From: an uncultured Bacteroidales bacterium
Lineage (GTDB): Bacteria; Bacteroidota; Bacteroidia; Bacteroidales; Bacteroidaceae
DNA: 64,000 nucleotides
Reading direction: 5' to 3'
Assembly: GCA_902776455.1 (NCBI GenBank)
Contig: CACYQI010000004.1
Coordinates: 16,949-80,948 of the forward strand
Shown here in pieces: positions 8,040 through 16,769 of this stretch; the stretch's first letter is position 1; each line of letters opens with the position of its first letter. Under the pieces are notes generated by a model, which did no database searches, was not told the DNA's origin, and worked only from the letters and a program-made list of their open reading frames with translations. Made by a program: the position numbers and the translations under genes.

Positions 8040-11000
8040 ATGAAACTACGACTTATCCTTTGGGCTTGTCTGGCTCTGATTGCCGCCATGCCCGCCCATG
8101 CTGTCGACTGGCAGGAGAAGACTGACACCATTTGGCCGGCACGCCATTACCGCGAACTCAGCGGCACAGCCATCGGCTTCCAACGTACTAACGCTTGGAT
8201 CGACTGGAAGCACGCCGAAGGAACCGTGCTGGTCTATGGCCTCCATTTCCCTACAGGACACGTCCGTGCTGATGCCCTGTTTAAGGCCAAGAGCGGGAAG
8301 AATGTCACCTTTGGGGTGCGCATCGTACACCCCGCTACGGGTACCGTCGTCCTCGACCATACAGCCACGAGCACCAACACTACTACGACGGAGCAGCGCA
8401 TGGAAGTGATGCCCGACACCGAGATGCCTTTCGACGGCTGGTATCGCTTCGAACTTACCTGTCCAAACGGCGTCAACACCCTCGATCGCCTCAATCTGCT
8501 TCTCTTCCAACGCACTTCGACGCTCAACATCACCGACTCCGAAATCTTCATGGCCCCCAGCGTCCATCTCTGGTGGTCATCGGAGGTTCCCGGCGCTCCT
8601 TCGGGCCAAAGCTACAACTGGACCTACCTGGAAGTGATGTACCCCAGTGCCTACCGCCAGCTTGCTACCTACCAGATGGCCATCGGCACCGACGGCATGT
8701 ACTCCGGCATACAGATGCCAACGCGCAGCGACGGCAGCTACGGGCACACCGTCCTCTTTTCGGTCTGGGACAATGGCGACACCGACAAGGACAAGAACCT
8801 GCCCGACATCATGCGTGCCGCCGCAGTCGATCTCGGTCCGGAGGCCTACGCCACACACTTCGGAGGCGAGGGAACAGGCTCCAGCATCCGTTACAACAGG
8901 GACGACCTCTGGGAGTTCGACCACTGGGTTCAGTTCCTCTACAACGTGCGCCCCGATATCGTCAGCGTCACCAACGCCGACGGCACCGTCTCCGAATACG
9001 AGAGCACGCTGCAGACCGTCTGGTTCAAGCAGGCCGAGGAGGCCGACTGGCACTACATGGGCACCTTGCGCATGGCCGGAGCCAACCGCCTCACCAGCGG
9101 CATATACAGCTTCCTGGAGAACTTCGGCGAAGCAGGCGGCAACCTGATGCGACGTTGCTACTTCCGCAACGGAGCCATGCGCTCGGCTGCCAACGGGCAG
9201 TGGTACCCCCTGAACCATGCAGGCTTCGGCAACACGCAGAACAACGGCAAACGCAATTCGCGCTACGACTTCGGACACGGCGTCACTCAGCTCTTCGACA
9301 AGACCTTCTATCTCGAGACGGGCGGATACATGGGCAAACGCGACAGCGCCTCCACCTGCGAGCCTCCACAGCTCGGGCAGATGCCCTGGGTGGACACCAT
9401 CGACATAGCCCGCCTGGAGCACCGCGTGGACGAAGGCGTCAAGCACTATCAGGGCAAGACCTTGCAGTCGCGCGTAGAACTGACACGCACCGTCTCCGAC
9501 CCCGCCACGTGGAAACTCATCAGCTACAGCGACGAAGAGACCGTGGGCGAAGGCGACAACGGCCGAGCCGCCATGATGCTCGACGGCAACCGGAGCACCT
9601 ATTACCACAACAAATGGAAGAACGGCAGCGTCGCCTACCCGCACATCTTCACCTTCGAGGCACCCGAACCCGTTACCGTCAGCTCGCTGGAACTCTATCA
9701 GAGCCGCGAAAGCAGCTATCGGGCAAAACGCCTGATGCTCTCCGTCTCCGATGACGGAAACCAATGGACCACAGTCTCTTCGAACCTCACCGTCGAGGAT
9801 TCCGACTGCCCCACCATTCCGCTTCCGGAACCCGTCACAGCCAAATACTTCCGCCTGCGCTTCGCCACGGGCTACGGCACCAACCTTGTCATCAACGAAC
9901 TCTACTTCAAGCACGAGTACCGCCTGGAGAGCTTGCTCGAACTCGCCCGCCAGATCTTCGACGAGGCCGATGCCTGGGGCGGCTATGCTCCTGCCGACCT
10001 CGAGCCGCTCCGCACGGTCTATGCCGACGGCACCTGCACCGATGCTGAAGCACTCCGACAGGCCATCGAGAGCATCGGACAGACGGCTCAGCCGCTCACC
10101 TACGGCGTGCTTGCCCAAGCAGAGCACTTCACGCCGATGGCCGTCTATCAGCTCCACAACGCTTCGGGCAGGGGCGACATCATCGCTACTGCCGACAACG
10201 TTCCTTCCATCGCAGCCTCCCAAGTCGCGGCGGCGCTCGAAGCCTATCGCACATCGTGCTCCGTCACCGACCCACGTTGCAACTGGATGATTCTGCACTC
10301 CGAGAAGTACCACGAGAACTACCTCTACAACCTCGGAGCAAGAAAGTATCTCACCCTGAAGGACAACGTCTTCTCCTTCTCCGACACACCCGCTCCCGTC
10401 GTTCTCAAAAAGAACGGCAACGGCTTCACCATCGGCTTCGAGGATAAATACCTGAGCATCAAGGTCGGCAGCGAAGTGCCCCTGACGCCCGTCTCTGCGG
10501 CTGCCTCCACTTCCATCTTCCAGTTGCGCACCAATCAGTACCTGCGGCCCGACCCCATCATCGTGGCCGAACTTGCCGAAGAAGCAGAGCAGTCGTCGCA
10601 CGACAACACGGCCGAGACGCTCTTTGCGCAAGGGCTGGAGACATACGCAAAGGCATTCGTGGCCCATCCCAACATGGAGTCGAAACTCATCCGCAACAAT
10701 ACGTACCTATCCTCCAACGCCAACACGTCGCAGCAGACCGAGCACAATCTGGCCAGGCTCATCGACGGCAGGACAGCCACCTACTACGAGACGTGGTACA
10801 GCGGCATTGTCTGGCCCGACGAGATGTCCTATCTTCAGGCACGTGTCACCACGCCGCTGAGTGCCTTCGCCTTCAGCTTCACGCCCTCGCAGAACCCCGA
10901 ATGGGGCCAGCCCGACATCCCCTCCGACATCGTCGTCACGGCATCGCCCAACGGACGTAACTATCTCTCCGTGGCACACTTAGCCGAGGGGCTGCCGTCC

Positions 11001-11468
11001 TCCATTAGCGAAAGCTACACCTCGCCCGTCATCTTCACCGACGGCCTGACGCGCTTCCTCCGCTTCAACGTGATGCAGACCCTCGGCAAGCGCGACGACA
11101 GCCACATCTTCGCCATGAGCGAGTTCCAAGTCCACGAGGCAACCATCGACGAAGCCGAGTCGGCCTACTGCCAGAGGGAAAACGTCCGCGAGGCCTTCGA
11201 TGCCTTGCAGACCGAGCTGCAGGCCATGCGCGAACTCATCGGGGCGAATGCCGTTACGCCCGAAAGCTGCGAGTCTCTGCGCGAAGCCATCAGGCAGGCA
11301 GAGCTGGCACTCGAGGACGCTACTGCAATAACCGCTCCCGCTTCGGCTCCCGAAGCCAAGGACATCCGGGTTTACAACCTTGCCGGGCAGCAGATGAAGG
11401 GCAGACGGCCGGACGGCATCCTGCCGCGAGGTATCTACATTGTCAATGGCAAGAAAGTGCTCTACTGA
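8040..11468 (+). CDS. DUF3472 protein with discoidin domains and T9SS signal
   Basis: 1142 residues. Signal peptide 1-21 (cleavage at AHA). Residues about 25-170 look like the DUF5077 beta-sandwich and about 180-470 like DUF3472 (VLFSVWDNGDTD, then THFGGEGTGSSI and WVQFLYNVRPD). Two F5/8 type C (discoidin, CBM32-like) domains follow. The first is at about 500-640 (MMLDGNRSTYYHNKWKNG, ending YFRLRFATGYGTNLVINELY); the second, at about 880-1040, starts with LARLIDGRTATYYETWYSG. The C-terminus (VYNLAGQQMKGRRPDG, then GIYIVNGKKVLY) is a T9SS type A signal. DUF3472 has no settled activity; linkage to discoidin domains suggests action on surface-bound carbohydrate. The gene is richer in G+C than its neighbours, which explains the long shadow frames opposite it. 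Confidence 0.85.
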   Translation: MKLRLILWACLALIAAMPAHAVDWQEKTDTIWPARHYRELSGTAIGFQRTNAWIDWKHAEGTVLVYGLHFPTGHVRADALFKAKSGKNVTFGVRIVHPATGTVVLDHTATSTNTTTTEQRMEVMPDTEMPFDGWYRFELTCPNGVNTLDRLNLLLFQRTSTLNITDSEIFMAPSVHLWWSSEVPGAPSGQSYNWTYLEVMYPSAYRQLATYQMAIGTDGMYSGIQMPTRSDGSYGHTVLFSVWDNGDTDKDKNLPDIMRAAAVDLGPEAYATHFGGEGTGSSIRYNRDDLWEFDHWVQFLYNVRPDIVSVTNADGTVSEYESTLQTVWFKQAEEADWHYMGTLRMAGANRLTSGIYSFLENFGEAGGNLMRRCYFRNGAMRSAANGQWYPLNHAGFGNTQNNGKRNSRYDFGHGVTQLFDKTFYLETGGYMGKRDSASTCEPPQLGQMPWVDTIDIARLEHRVDEGVKHYQGKTLQSRVELTRTVSDPATWKLISYSDEETVGEGDNGRAAMMLDGNRSTYYHNKWKNGSVAYPHIFTFEAPEPVTVSSLELYQSRESSYRAKRLMLSVSDDGNQWTTVSSNLTVEDSDCPTIPLPEPVTAKYFRLRFATGYGTNLVINELYFKHEYRLESLLELARQIFDEADAWGGYAPADLEPLRTVYADGTCTDAEALRQAIESIGQTAQPLTYGVLAQAEHFTPMAVYQLHNASGRGDIIATADNVPSIAASQVAAALEAYRTSCSVTDPRCNWMILHSEKYHENYLYNLGARKYLTLKDNVFSFSDTPAPVVLKKNGNGFTIGFEDKYLSIKVGSEVPLTPVSAAASTSIFQLRTNQYLRPDPIIVAELAEEAEQSSHDNTAETLFAQGLETYAKAFVAHPNMESKLIRNNTYLSSNANTSQQTEHNLARLIDGRTATYYETWYSGIVWPDEMSYLQARVTTPLSAFAFSFTPSQNPEWGQPDIPSDIVVTASPNGRNYLSVAHLAEGLPSSISESYTSPVIFTDGLTRFLRFNVMQTLGKRDDSHIFAMSEFQVHEATIDEAESAYCQRENVREAFDALQTELQAMRELIGANAVTPESCESLREAIRQAELALEDATAITAPASAPEAKDIRVYNLAGQQMKGRRPDGILPRGIYIVNGKKVLY

Positions 11469-11507
11469 CGCACTTTTTTGCGGCACGACAAGGGAGGTGA
11501 TTTTACA

Positions 11508-11617
11508 CTCCACGGAGAATCGCCTCACACTCCACGGAGAATCGCCTCACACTCCACGGAGTATCGGCCGATGCTCCACGGAGTATCGGTCGATGCTCCA
11601 CGTTGTGTAAAACCCCA
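11508..11617. repeat. Array of five 22-base units (CTCCACGGAG core)
   Basis: Units begin at 11508, 11530, 11552, 11574 and 11596, exactly 22 bases apart: ACTCCACGGAGAATCGCCTC twice, then variants with AGTATCGGCCGAT, and a last unit with CTCCACGTTGTGT. CTCCACGGAG is itself palindromic. There are no unique spacers, so this is not a CRISPR array. Confidence 0.9.
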
Positions 11618-11645
11618 CCCTTGGCGACGCATTTGCGGGCCTATG

Positions 11646-11975
11646 GTAACCCCACCCCTAACCCCTCCCCTTCGAGGGGAGGGGGAACGGCCGCTGCCCT
11701 CCGCGTCTTCCCCGAAAAGTTGGCAGCATCCTTACTCCCCTCCCCTCAAGGGAAGGGCTAATGTAACAGTCCCCACCCCCATCCCCTCCCCTTCGAGGGG
11801 AGGGGAGCCGCGGCAGACTTCCCAAGTTCTGAGGCACCAATCCCCTCTCCCAAAGGGGAAGGCTGGGAGGGGGCTTCCCCCTTCGAAGGGTGTGGAGCCG
11901 CGGCAGACTTCCCAAGTTCTGAGACATCAAGCCCCTCCCCCAAAGGGGGAGGCTGGGAGGGGGCTTTCCCCTTCG
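11646..11975. repeat. C/G-rich palindromic cluster (copy 3)
   Basis: About 330 bases of alternating CCCCTCCCC and GGGGAGGGG blocks with GCCGCGGCAGACTTCCCAAG repeated three times. With the preceding 22-base array it fills the gap before the next gene. Confidence 0.9.
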
Positions 11976-12088
11976 GAGCGTCTGTTTGCCTTTCTCGGAA
12001 TGCTTTCCAAGTCATCGTTAAATGTTAAAAAAGCCTAAAGAAATTGAAAAACTGTCGTATATATAATATAACGTATTAATAAAAAGAA

Positions 12089-12096
12089 TAAATTTG
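12089..12096 (+). promoter_or_regulatory. Promoter -7 box of the 1499-residue protein gene
   Basis: TAAATTTG matches TAnnTTTG, 66 bases before the ATG at 12163. No good -33 TTG. Confidence 0.45.
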
Positions 12097-12162
12097 TAGG
12101 ACGAAAACTATATTTATCAACTAAAATTAACAAACATTTTTAAACTAAAAACTTTATTAACT

Positions 12163-15100
12163 ATGAGAAAGCGTTACTTACTTCTAACGTTGTTGCTACC
12201 ATTGGCAACGATGTTTTCGTCGGGGCGTGCATTCGCGCAGACCGACGCTGAGTACGAAGCCGCAATGGCAGCCATCGTGGATGGCGACATCTATTTGATT
12301 TCGACGGAGTACGAAGGCTACAAGTATTTCCTTACCAGTGATGGAAGTCTGACAGACACGAAGGATTATGCCGCTATGTTTGCCTTTCAGAAGAAGTCAG
12401 GCGGCAGTTTCAAGACCTATGGCTTCCAGGTTAATAGCGGTGGCAGCTACTTCAGCAACCCTGTCAGCGGCAGCTACGCCGACGACATTATCACGGACAC
12501 TAAACTTAACACTAGCACCCGAGGCGACGCTACTTGGGAGACTCAGGTGTTCTTCCTGAACACAGAGGGCAAGTATGCTGTCCGTGCTTGTAACTGCTCG
12601 CCCGCCGCAAGTAGCTGGAACCATGTGGGCAGTTCATTCTGGACTGTTGTCGATGGTAATGCTACCTATACATGGCAACCCCAGTACATCTGGGAGATAG
12701 AAGCTCCCGATGATAACTTCCGTGTCTATACGGCTTTGAACAATCTCATCGACAAGTATGGAGACCAGGTTTATGATGACGGCACCGGCTATACGATGAA
12801 CAGAGGCATGGGCAATGACTTCGGACAGTACAGCGACTTTGATACTTGGGACAAGTTCTATGCTCTCCTTCAGAATGCCGTGGGTATGTTCGACAGCTTC
12901 GACACATTCGATGACTACAAATGGGTAGGCGATGGCGACTGTCCCACTTTGGACGAAATGAAAGCCATGGCAGCTGAAGCCGATTCTTTGTATGCAGTCA
13001 TCCTCGACAGCGAAGTGCCCTTCATGGTGGACAATGGTTACTACCGCATCTTCGCCCACAACCGCTACAAGTCAACCTTCGACGAGAGCGGCTTCGTGGA
13101 TAAGGCTATTGCCGCTTCCTTCGACGCAGAGCACAAGGACAGAATCGTCTATGCCACACTGAACAGAGAGAGAGCTAACTTCATCTGGAAGTTCACCAAG
13201 AGCGAAGATGGCGACAGCATCCTGCTGCAGAATGCCGGTATGGGAACATACATCAACTTGGAATCCATTAAATTAGGACATCTGGAAACAACCGCTGACC
13301 CAAGCAAGGCCGGCTATGTCATGCTCGACTATGCAGGATACGACTATGTAGAACCCGATGGCATTGCCGACGACCGGGATATCTTCTGCATCCGCTTTGC
13401 CCAGGAGCCAAGAGACGGAAACTATTTCCACCAGAATGGCCACAGCTCAGTGAACGACCAGACATCTCCTTGGGGCAACTATAGCGTTGACTCAGGCAAA
13501 GAACAAGACATGGCCTTCTGGAGAAGGACATACGATTACGATACTTCAAGATCAGACCATTGGACCAGCGAATGGTTCCTCGAACCCGTTGACGATGCCG
13601 AAGCTGAAGAAATCATCGAAAACTTCGAAATGATAAAGAACCACGACGTCCTCGTGGCTCAGAACAACGCCCTGCGTGCAGAAGTCCTCGACGCCTTGAC
13701 AACGGCTAAGGATGTCATCAGGACAAAGCTTATCACCTCTGCCGACCAGATGTCTTCTCCCTATAGCCATAATGATCAGGCTGGTAATAATCGAGATGGC
13801 GGCGACCTCTCTGCAGGTGTCCTCATTGATGGCGACGCATCTACCTATTGGCATAGCGCATGGCAAAACAGCCCCGAAGGACAGCACTACATCGAGCTTT
13901 CCGGCATGGAAGGCATGGTTGGCGATTGCGAGTTCTATCTCCGCGAAAGAGCCGGTGCAGCTAACGACCGTCCAAAGCAGTTCCTGCTCTTGGGTACTGA
14001 CAACCAGAAGAATGCCGACGAAGACTGGGTAGAAATAACAACTATCGATATTCCTAACTTCGCTGCAGGTGCAGAAAGCTCAGTTCCGTTCTTCGTTGAG
14101 ACAGCCTATCCTTACGTCCGTGTCGTAGGCATCGACTGCGATCCTTCCTACAACACCTTCTGGCATGCTGCCGAACTTCAGATACTTACCGTGAGAGATA
14201 ACCCCAACTCTCAGTTCGTTGCTCTCGGTAAGATAGCCCAGAACCTGGAGGATACTTACAACAGCAACGTGAAATTGGCCGACGCTGATATTACCGTCGA
14301 GGCTTACGAGGCACTCCTCGCAGCCTACAAGACATTCCTTGCCGGTATGGTCGATCCTACCGAACTGCGTAATGCAATTACTGAATTCGCCAACGTAACG
14401 ACGGGCGTAGTAGAAGGCACGAATCCCGGTGAATGGGCTGACAAGACCGTTGCCAATGACTACGAAGCTCTCTATGCTGAGGTTACACAGTACGACAAGG
14501 CTGGCCGTTACAATGCAACACAGAACCACAGGTATGCCGTGATGCTCAAGGCTATGCAGAAGAGCGTCATGGAGCAGGCAAACGGCGTTGAAACCAACAA
14601 GTGGTACAACATCATGTTCCCCACGGAAGCTATGTTCACAGACTTTGGCTTCAATCCCACAAAGCCCGGTGGTGAATCACAGATTGTTGACCATCCCGAC
14701 CAGTTCGGTTATGTAGTAGCTCCAGGTGTCAGGACTGATGAAATGGGTCTGAACGAAGAAGGAGTGGAAGCTGCCACAGGCAACTACTATTTGGACTTCG
14801 CTACCAAGGAAACAGCCCGCCACGCCATGAACCTCTACTTCTGTGATCCTCAGGAGCTGGAAGACCCCGATGTCAGCATGTTCCGCTTCATTGAACGTCC
14901 TGTTGATACAAACGACTACACAGGTCTCTTCGCAGAGGTGAAGGAGAATATGTTGATGGCTCTCGACATCAGCGCTGACTATACAAAGGGCGAGGGCTTG
15001 ATTACAAGCGTAGATCAGCTCTCAAGTAACTCTCTCGACAGATCCGAGGGTAACAAACTGGAATATCTGATTGATGGCATGGCCAGCACTTATTGGCACA

Positions 15101-16662
15101 GCGACTATCATCAGGATGTGCTTGCCGCTCCTTATCTGCAAGTTGCCTTTAATGAACCCGTTTCCGGCATGATTCAGGTAGAGATAGCTCGCCGTAATAC
15201 AGCGAACGGTCACATTGAAAGCATGTACGTCATGGGCAGCAACGATGCACAGAACTGGACTAACATCGGTTACATCGAGACACCGTTCACCAACATCAAT
15301 ACTCCCTCTTTGAGTCAGCCGTTCGACCTGGGTGCTTCTTACAGCTACCTGCGTTTCATCATGACGAGGAGGTATGGTACCGATGCTGGCGGCAACGTTG
15401 AATTCGATCCCTTCCCAGAGATTACAAGTAAAGACGATTACAACAAGACGTGGACTTACTGCCACGCTTCCGAGTTCCAGATTTATCCTTTGACTGCTAA
15501 CACGCAACTGAACGCTGCCGGCAAGGCTCTTCAGAAGGCTTACTCAACAGCCAACAAGGTGATCAAGAAGGATGCTTCTGCATCAGACTTTACAGCTGCC
15601 ATCGACGCATACAGGACATATCGCACGTCCTTCAACGCTATTGAAGGCAAGTCTGTACTGCCCTACGGTAATGACAAGGCAGCTCCTGTCTATGCTATTC
15701 AGAACAAGGCAACGGGTCTCTTCCTGAACTGTAAGGGCGTCAACAATGCCAACAACACCCTCGAAGCTATCCCGACCTTCTTCGAGTACTCAGCTCCTGG
15801 CTTCCAGAGAAGCTTCCTCCACGGCAAGAACATCGGCGGCGGTGACTGCTCTTATCTGCACTCTCAGAACTTCGACCACCGCTTCGTGACATGGAACGAC
15901 ACGCAGGTTGACTACAACTCTGCCCTCGTGCTTCGCATTGCCGAAAGCTTCAATCCCGAAGAGCTTACGACATTCAACTTCTACAAGGACATCAAGCCCG
16001 GTAACATCTACAACTGGTGCAACAGCGTTACCCTCCTTCCTCTGAACATTCCTGAAGAGGCCTCAGCCTACATGAGCCTTGGTACTTATAGCGATGAGTA
16101 TAAGAATGAGAATGATGAAATCATGACTGGCGACTTCCTTGCCCTGAGGAAGACTGAAGTCATCTACGCAGGCGTTCCCACGCTGTTCATCTATGGCCAG
16201 CTCGAAGACTACAACGCCGACGATGACTATGCTGAAACCTTTAAGTTCGAAATCGCTGCCAAAGAAATGATTGTTGTAGAGCCTGACACCGTCGGTGGTC
16301 TCGTAGGTAATCTCGTTGCACGTACCCTTAAGAAGGGCGAGATTGAATTCTCCGGCAATCGTGCCGTATGTGTTGAAACAGAGAAGGGCACTACGCTTAA
16401 TAGTGCAGTACTGGATCTCACTCTCTGTCCTCCCATCGATCCCGACGAAATTGAGTTCGACTTCAGCATCCTTCTTGGTGCAGAAGCAGACAAGGCCGAC
16501 GGCGTGAAGAACATTTCGACTGCTCTCGAGAAGATCAGCCAGCCCGGCAATGTTTATAGCATGGACGGCAAGCTGCTCCGCTCCGGCGCAACGTTGAACA
16601 GCCTCAAGTCTCTTGGCAGAGGCATGTATATCCTCAACGGCGTCAAGGTTGTCGTGAAGTAA
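12163..16662 (+). CDS. Large secreted discoidin-domain protein with T9SS signal
   Basis: 1499 residues. Signal peptide 1-26 (cleavage at AFAQ). Residues about 27-190 repeat the module at the start of the 1444-residue protein (EYEAAMAAIVDGDIYLIST, then GKYAVRACNC and YIWE). Two F5/8 type C domains follow: about 522-680 (LIDGDASTYWHSAWQ) and about 944-1110 (LIDGMASTYWHSDYHQD), each starting with an LITS(A/V)DQ(M/L)SS motif. Helical spacers (NSQFVALGKIAQNLEDTYNS and a related one) come after each discoidin domain. The C-terminus (VYSMDGKLLRSG, then GMYILNGVKVVVK) is a T9SS-type signal. There is no catalytic signature; most likely a surface adhesin or glycan-binding protein. A terminator follows the stop. 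Confidence 0.85.
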   Translation: MRKRYLLLTLLLPLATMFSSGRAFAQTDAEYEAAMAAIVDGDIYLISTEYEGYKYFLTSDGSLTDTKDYAAMFAFQKKSGGSFKTYGFQVNSGGSYFSNPVSGSYADDIITDTKLNTSTRGDATWETQVFFLNTEGKYAVRACNCSPAASSWNHVGSSFWTVVDGNATYTWQPQYIWEIEAPDDNFRVYTALNNLIDKYGDQVYDDGTGYTMNRGMGNDFGQYSDFDTWDKFYALLQNAVGMFDSFDTFDDYKWVGDGDCPTLDEMKAMAAEADSLYAVILDSEVPFMVDNGYYRIFAHNRYKSTFDESGFVDKAIAASFDAEHKDRIVYATLNRERANFIWKFTKSEDGDSILLQNAGMGTYINLESIKLGHLETTADPSKAGYVMLDYAGYDYVEPDGIADDRDIFCIRFAQEPRDGNYFHQNGHSSVNDQTSPWGNYSVDSGKEQDMAFWRRTYDYDTSRSDHWTSEWFLEPVDDAEAEEIIENFEMIKNHDVLVAQNNALRAEVLDALTTAKDVIRTKLITSADQMSSPYSHNDQAGNNRDGGDLSAGVLIDGDASTYWHSAWQNSPEGQHYIELSGMEGMVGDCEFYLRERAGAANDRPKQFLLLGTDNQKNADEDWVEITTIDIPNFAAGAESSVPFFVETAYPYVRVVGIDCDPSYNTFWHAAELQILTVRDNPNSQFVALGKIAQNLEDTYNSNVKLADADITVEAYEALLAAYKTFLAGMVDPTELRNAITEFANVTTGVVEGTNPGEWADKTVANDYEALYAEVTQYDKAGRYNATQNHRYAVMLKAMQKSVMEQANGVETNKWYNIMFPTEAMFTDFGFNPTKPGGESQIVDHPDQFGYVVAPGVRTDEMGLNEEGVEAATGNYYLDFATKETARHAMNLYFCDPQELEDPDVSMFRFIERPVDTNDYTGLFAEVKENMLMALDISADYTKGEGLITSVDQLSSNSLDRSEGNKLEYLIDGMASTYWHSDYHQDVLAAPYLQVAFNEPVSGMIQVEIARRNTANGHIESMYVMGSNDAQNWTNIGYIETPFTNINTPSLSQPFDLGASYSYLRFIMTRRYGTDAGGNVEFDPFPEITSKDDYNKTWTYCHASEFQIYPLTANTQLNAAGKALQKAYSTANKVIKKDASASDFTAAIDAYRTYRTSFNAIEGKSVLPYGNDKAAPVYAIQNKATGLFLNCKGVNNANNTLEAIPTFFEYSAPGFQRSFLHGKNIGGGDCSYLHSQNFDHRFVTWNDTQVDYNSALVLRIAESFNPEELTTFNFYKDIKPGNIYNWCNSVTLLPLNIPEEASAYMSLGTYSDEYKNENDEIMTGDFLALRKTEVIYAGVPTLFIYGQLEDYNADDDYAETFKFEIAAKEMIVVEPDTVGGLVGNLVARTLKKGEIEFSGNRAVCVETEKGTTLNSAVLDLTLCPPIDPDEIEFDFSILLGAEADKADGVKNISTALEKISQPGNVYSMDGKLLRSGATLNSLKSLGRGMYILNGVKVVVK

Positions 16663-16679
16663 ACGACTGTTCTATCAAT

Positions 16680-16722
16680 AGAGGGAGTGCTTTGGGTCAA
16701 GCCTGAAGGCTCCCTCTTTTTA
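16680..16722 (+). terminator. Intrinsic terminator
   Basis: GAGGGAG (16681-16687) pairs with CTCCCTC (16710-16716) followed by TTTTT, 18 bases after the preceding stop codon. Confidence 0.75.
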
Positions 16723-16769
16723 ATATGTTAATATAGATATAATAGTATATAACATCTTAGTCTAAGAGT

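Noticed and set aside
8577-10667. A 696-codon minus-strand frame opposite the DUF3472 gene
   Set aside because: Same reason: codon-bias shadow with improbable composition and no domain.
11508-11617. CRISPR-like array
   Set aside because: The 22-base units are contiguous, with no unique spacers, no constant direct repeat of 28-37 bases and no cas genes anywhere in the window.
11478-12038. A 186-codon frame across the repeat cluster
   Set aside because: Composed entirely of repeat sequence (Pro/Gly/Arg-rich), lacking any conserved start context; the repeat also has open frames on the other strand.
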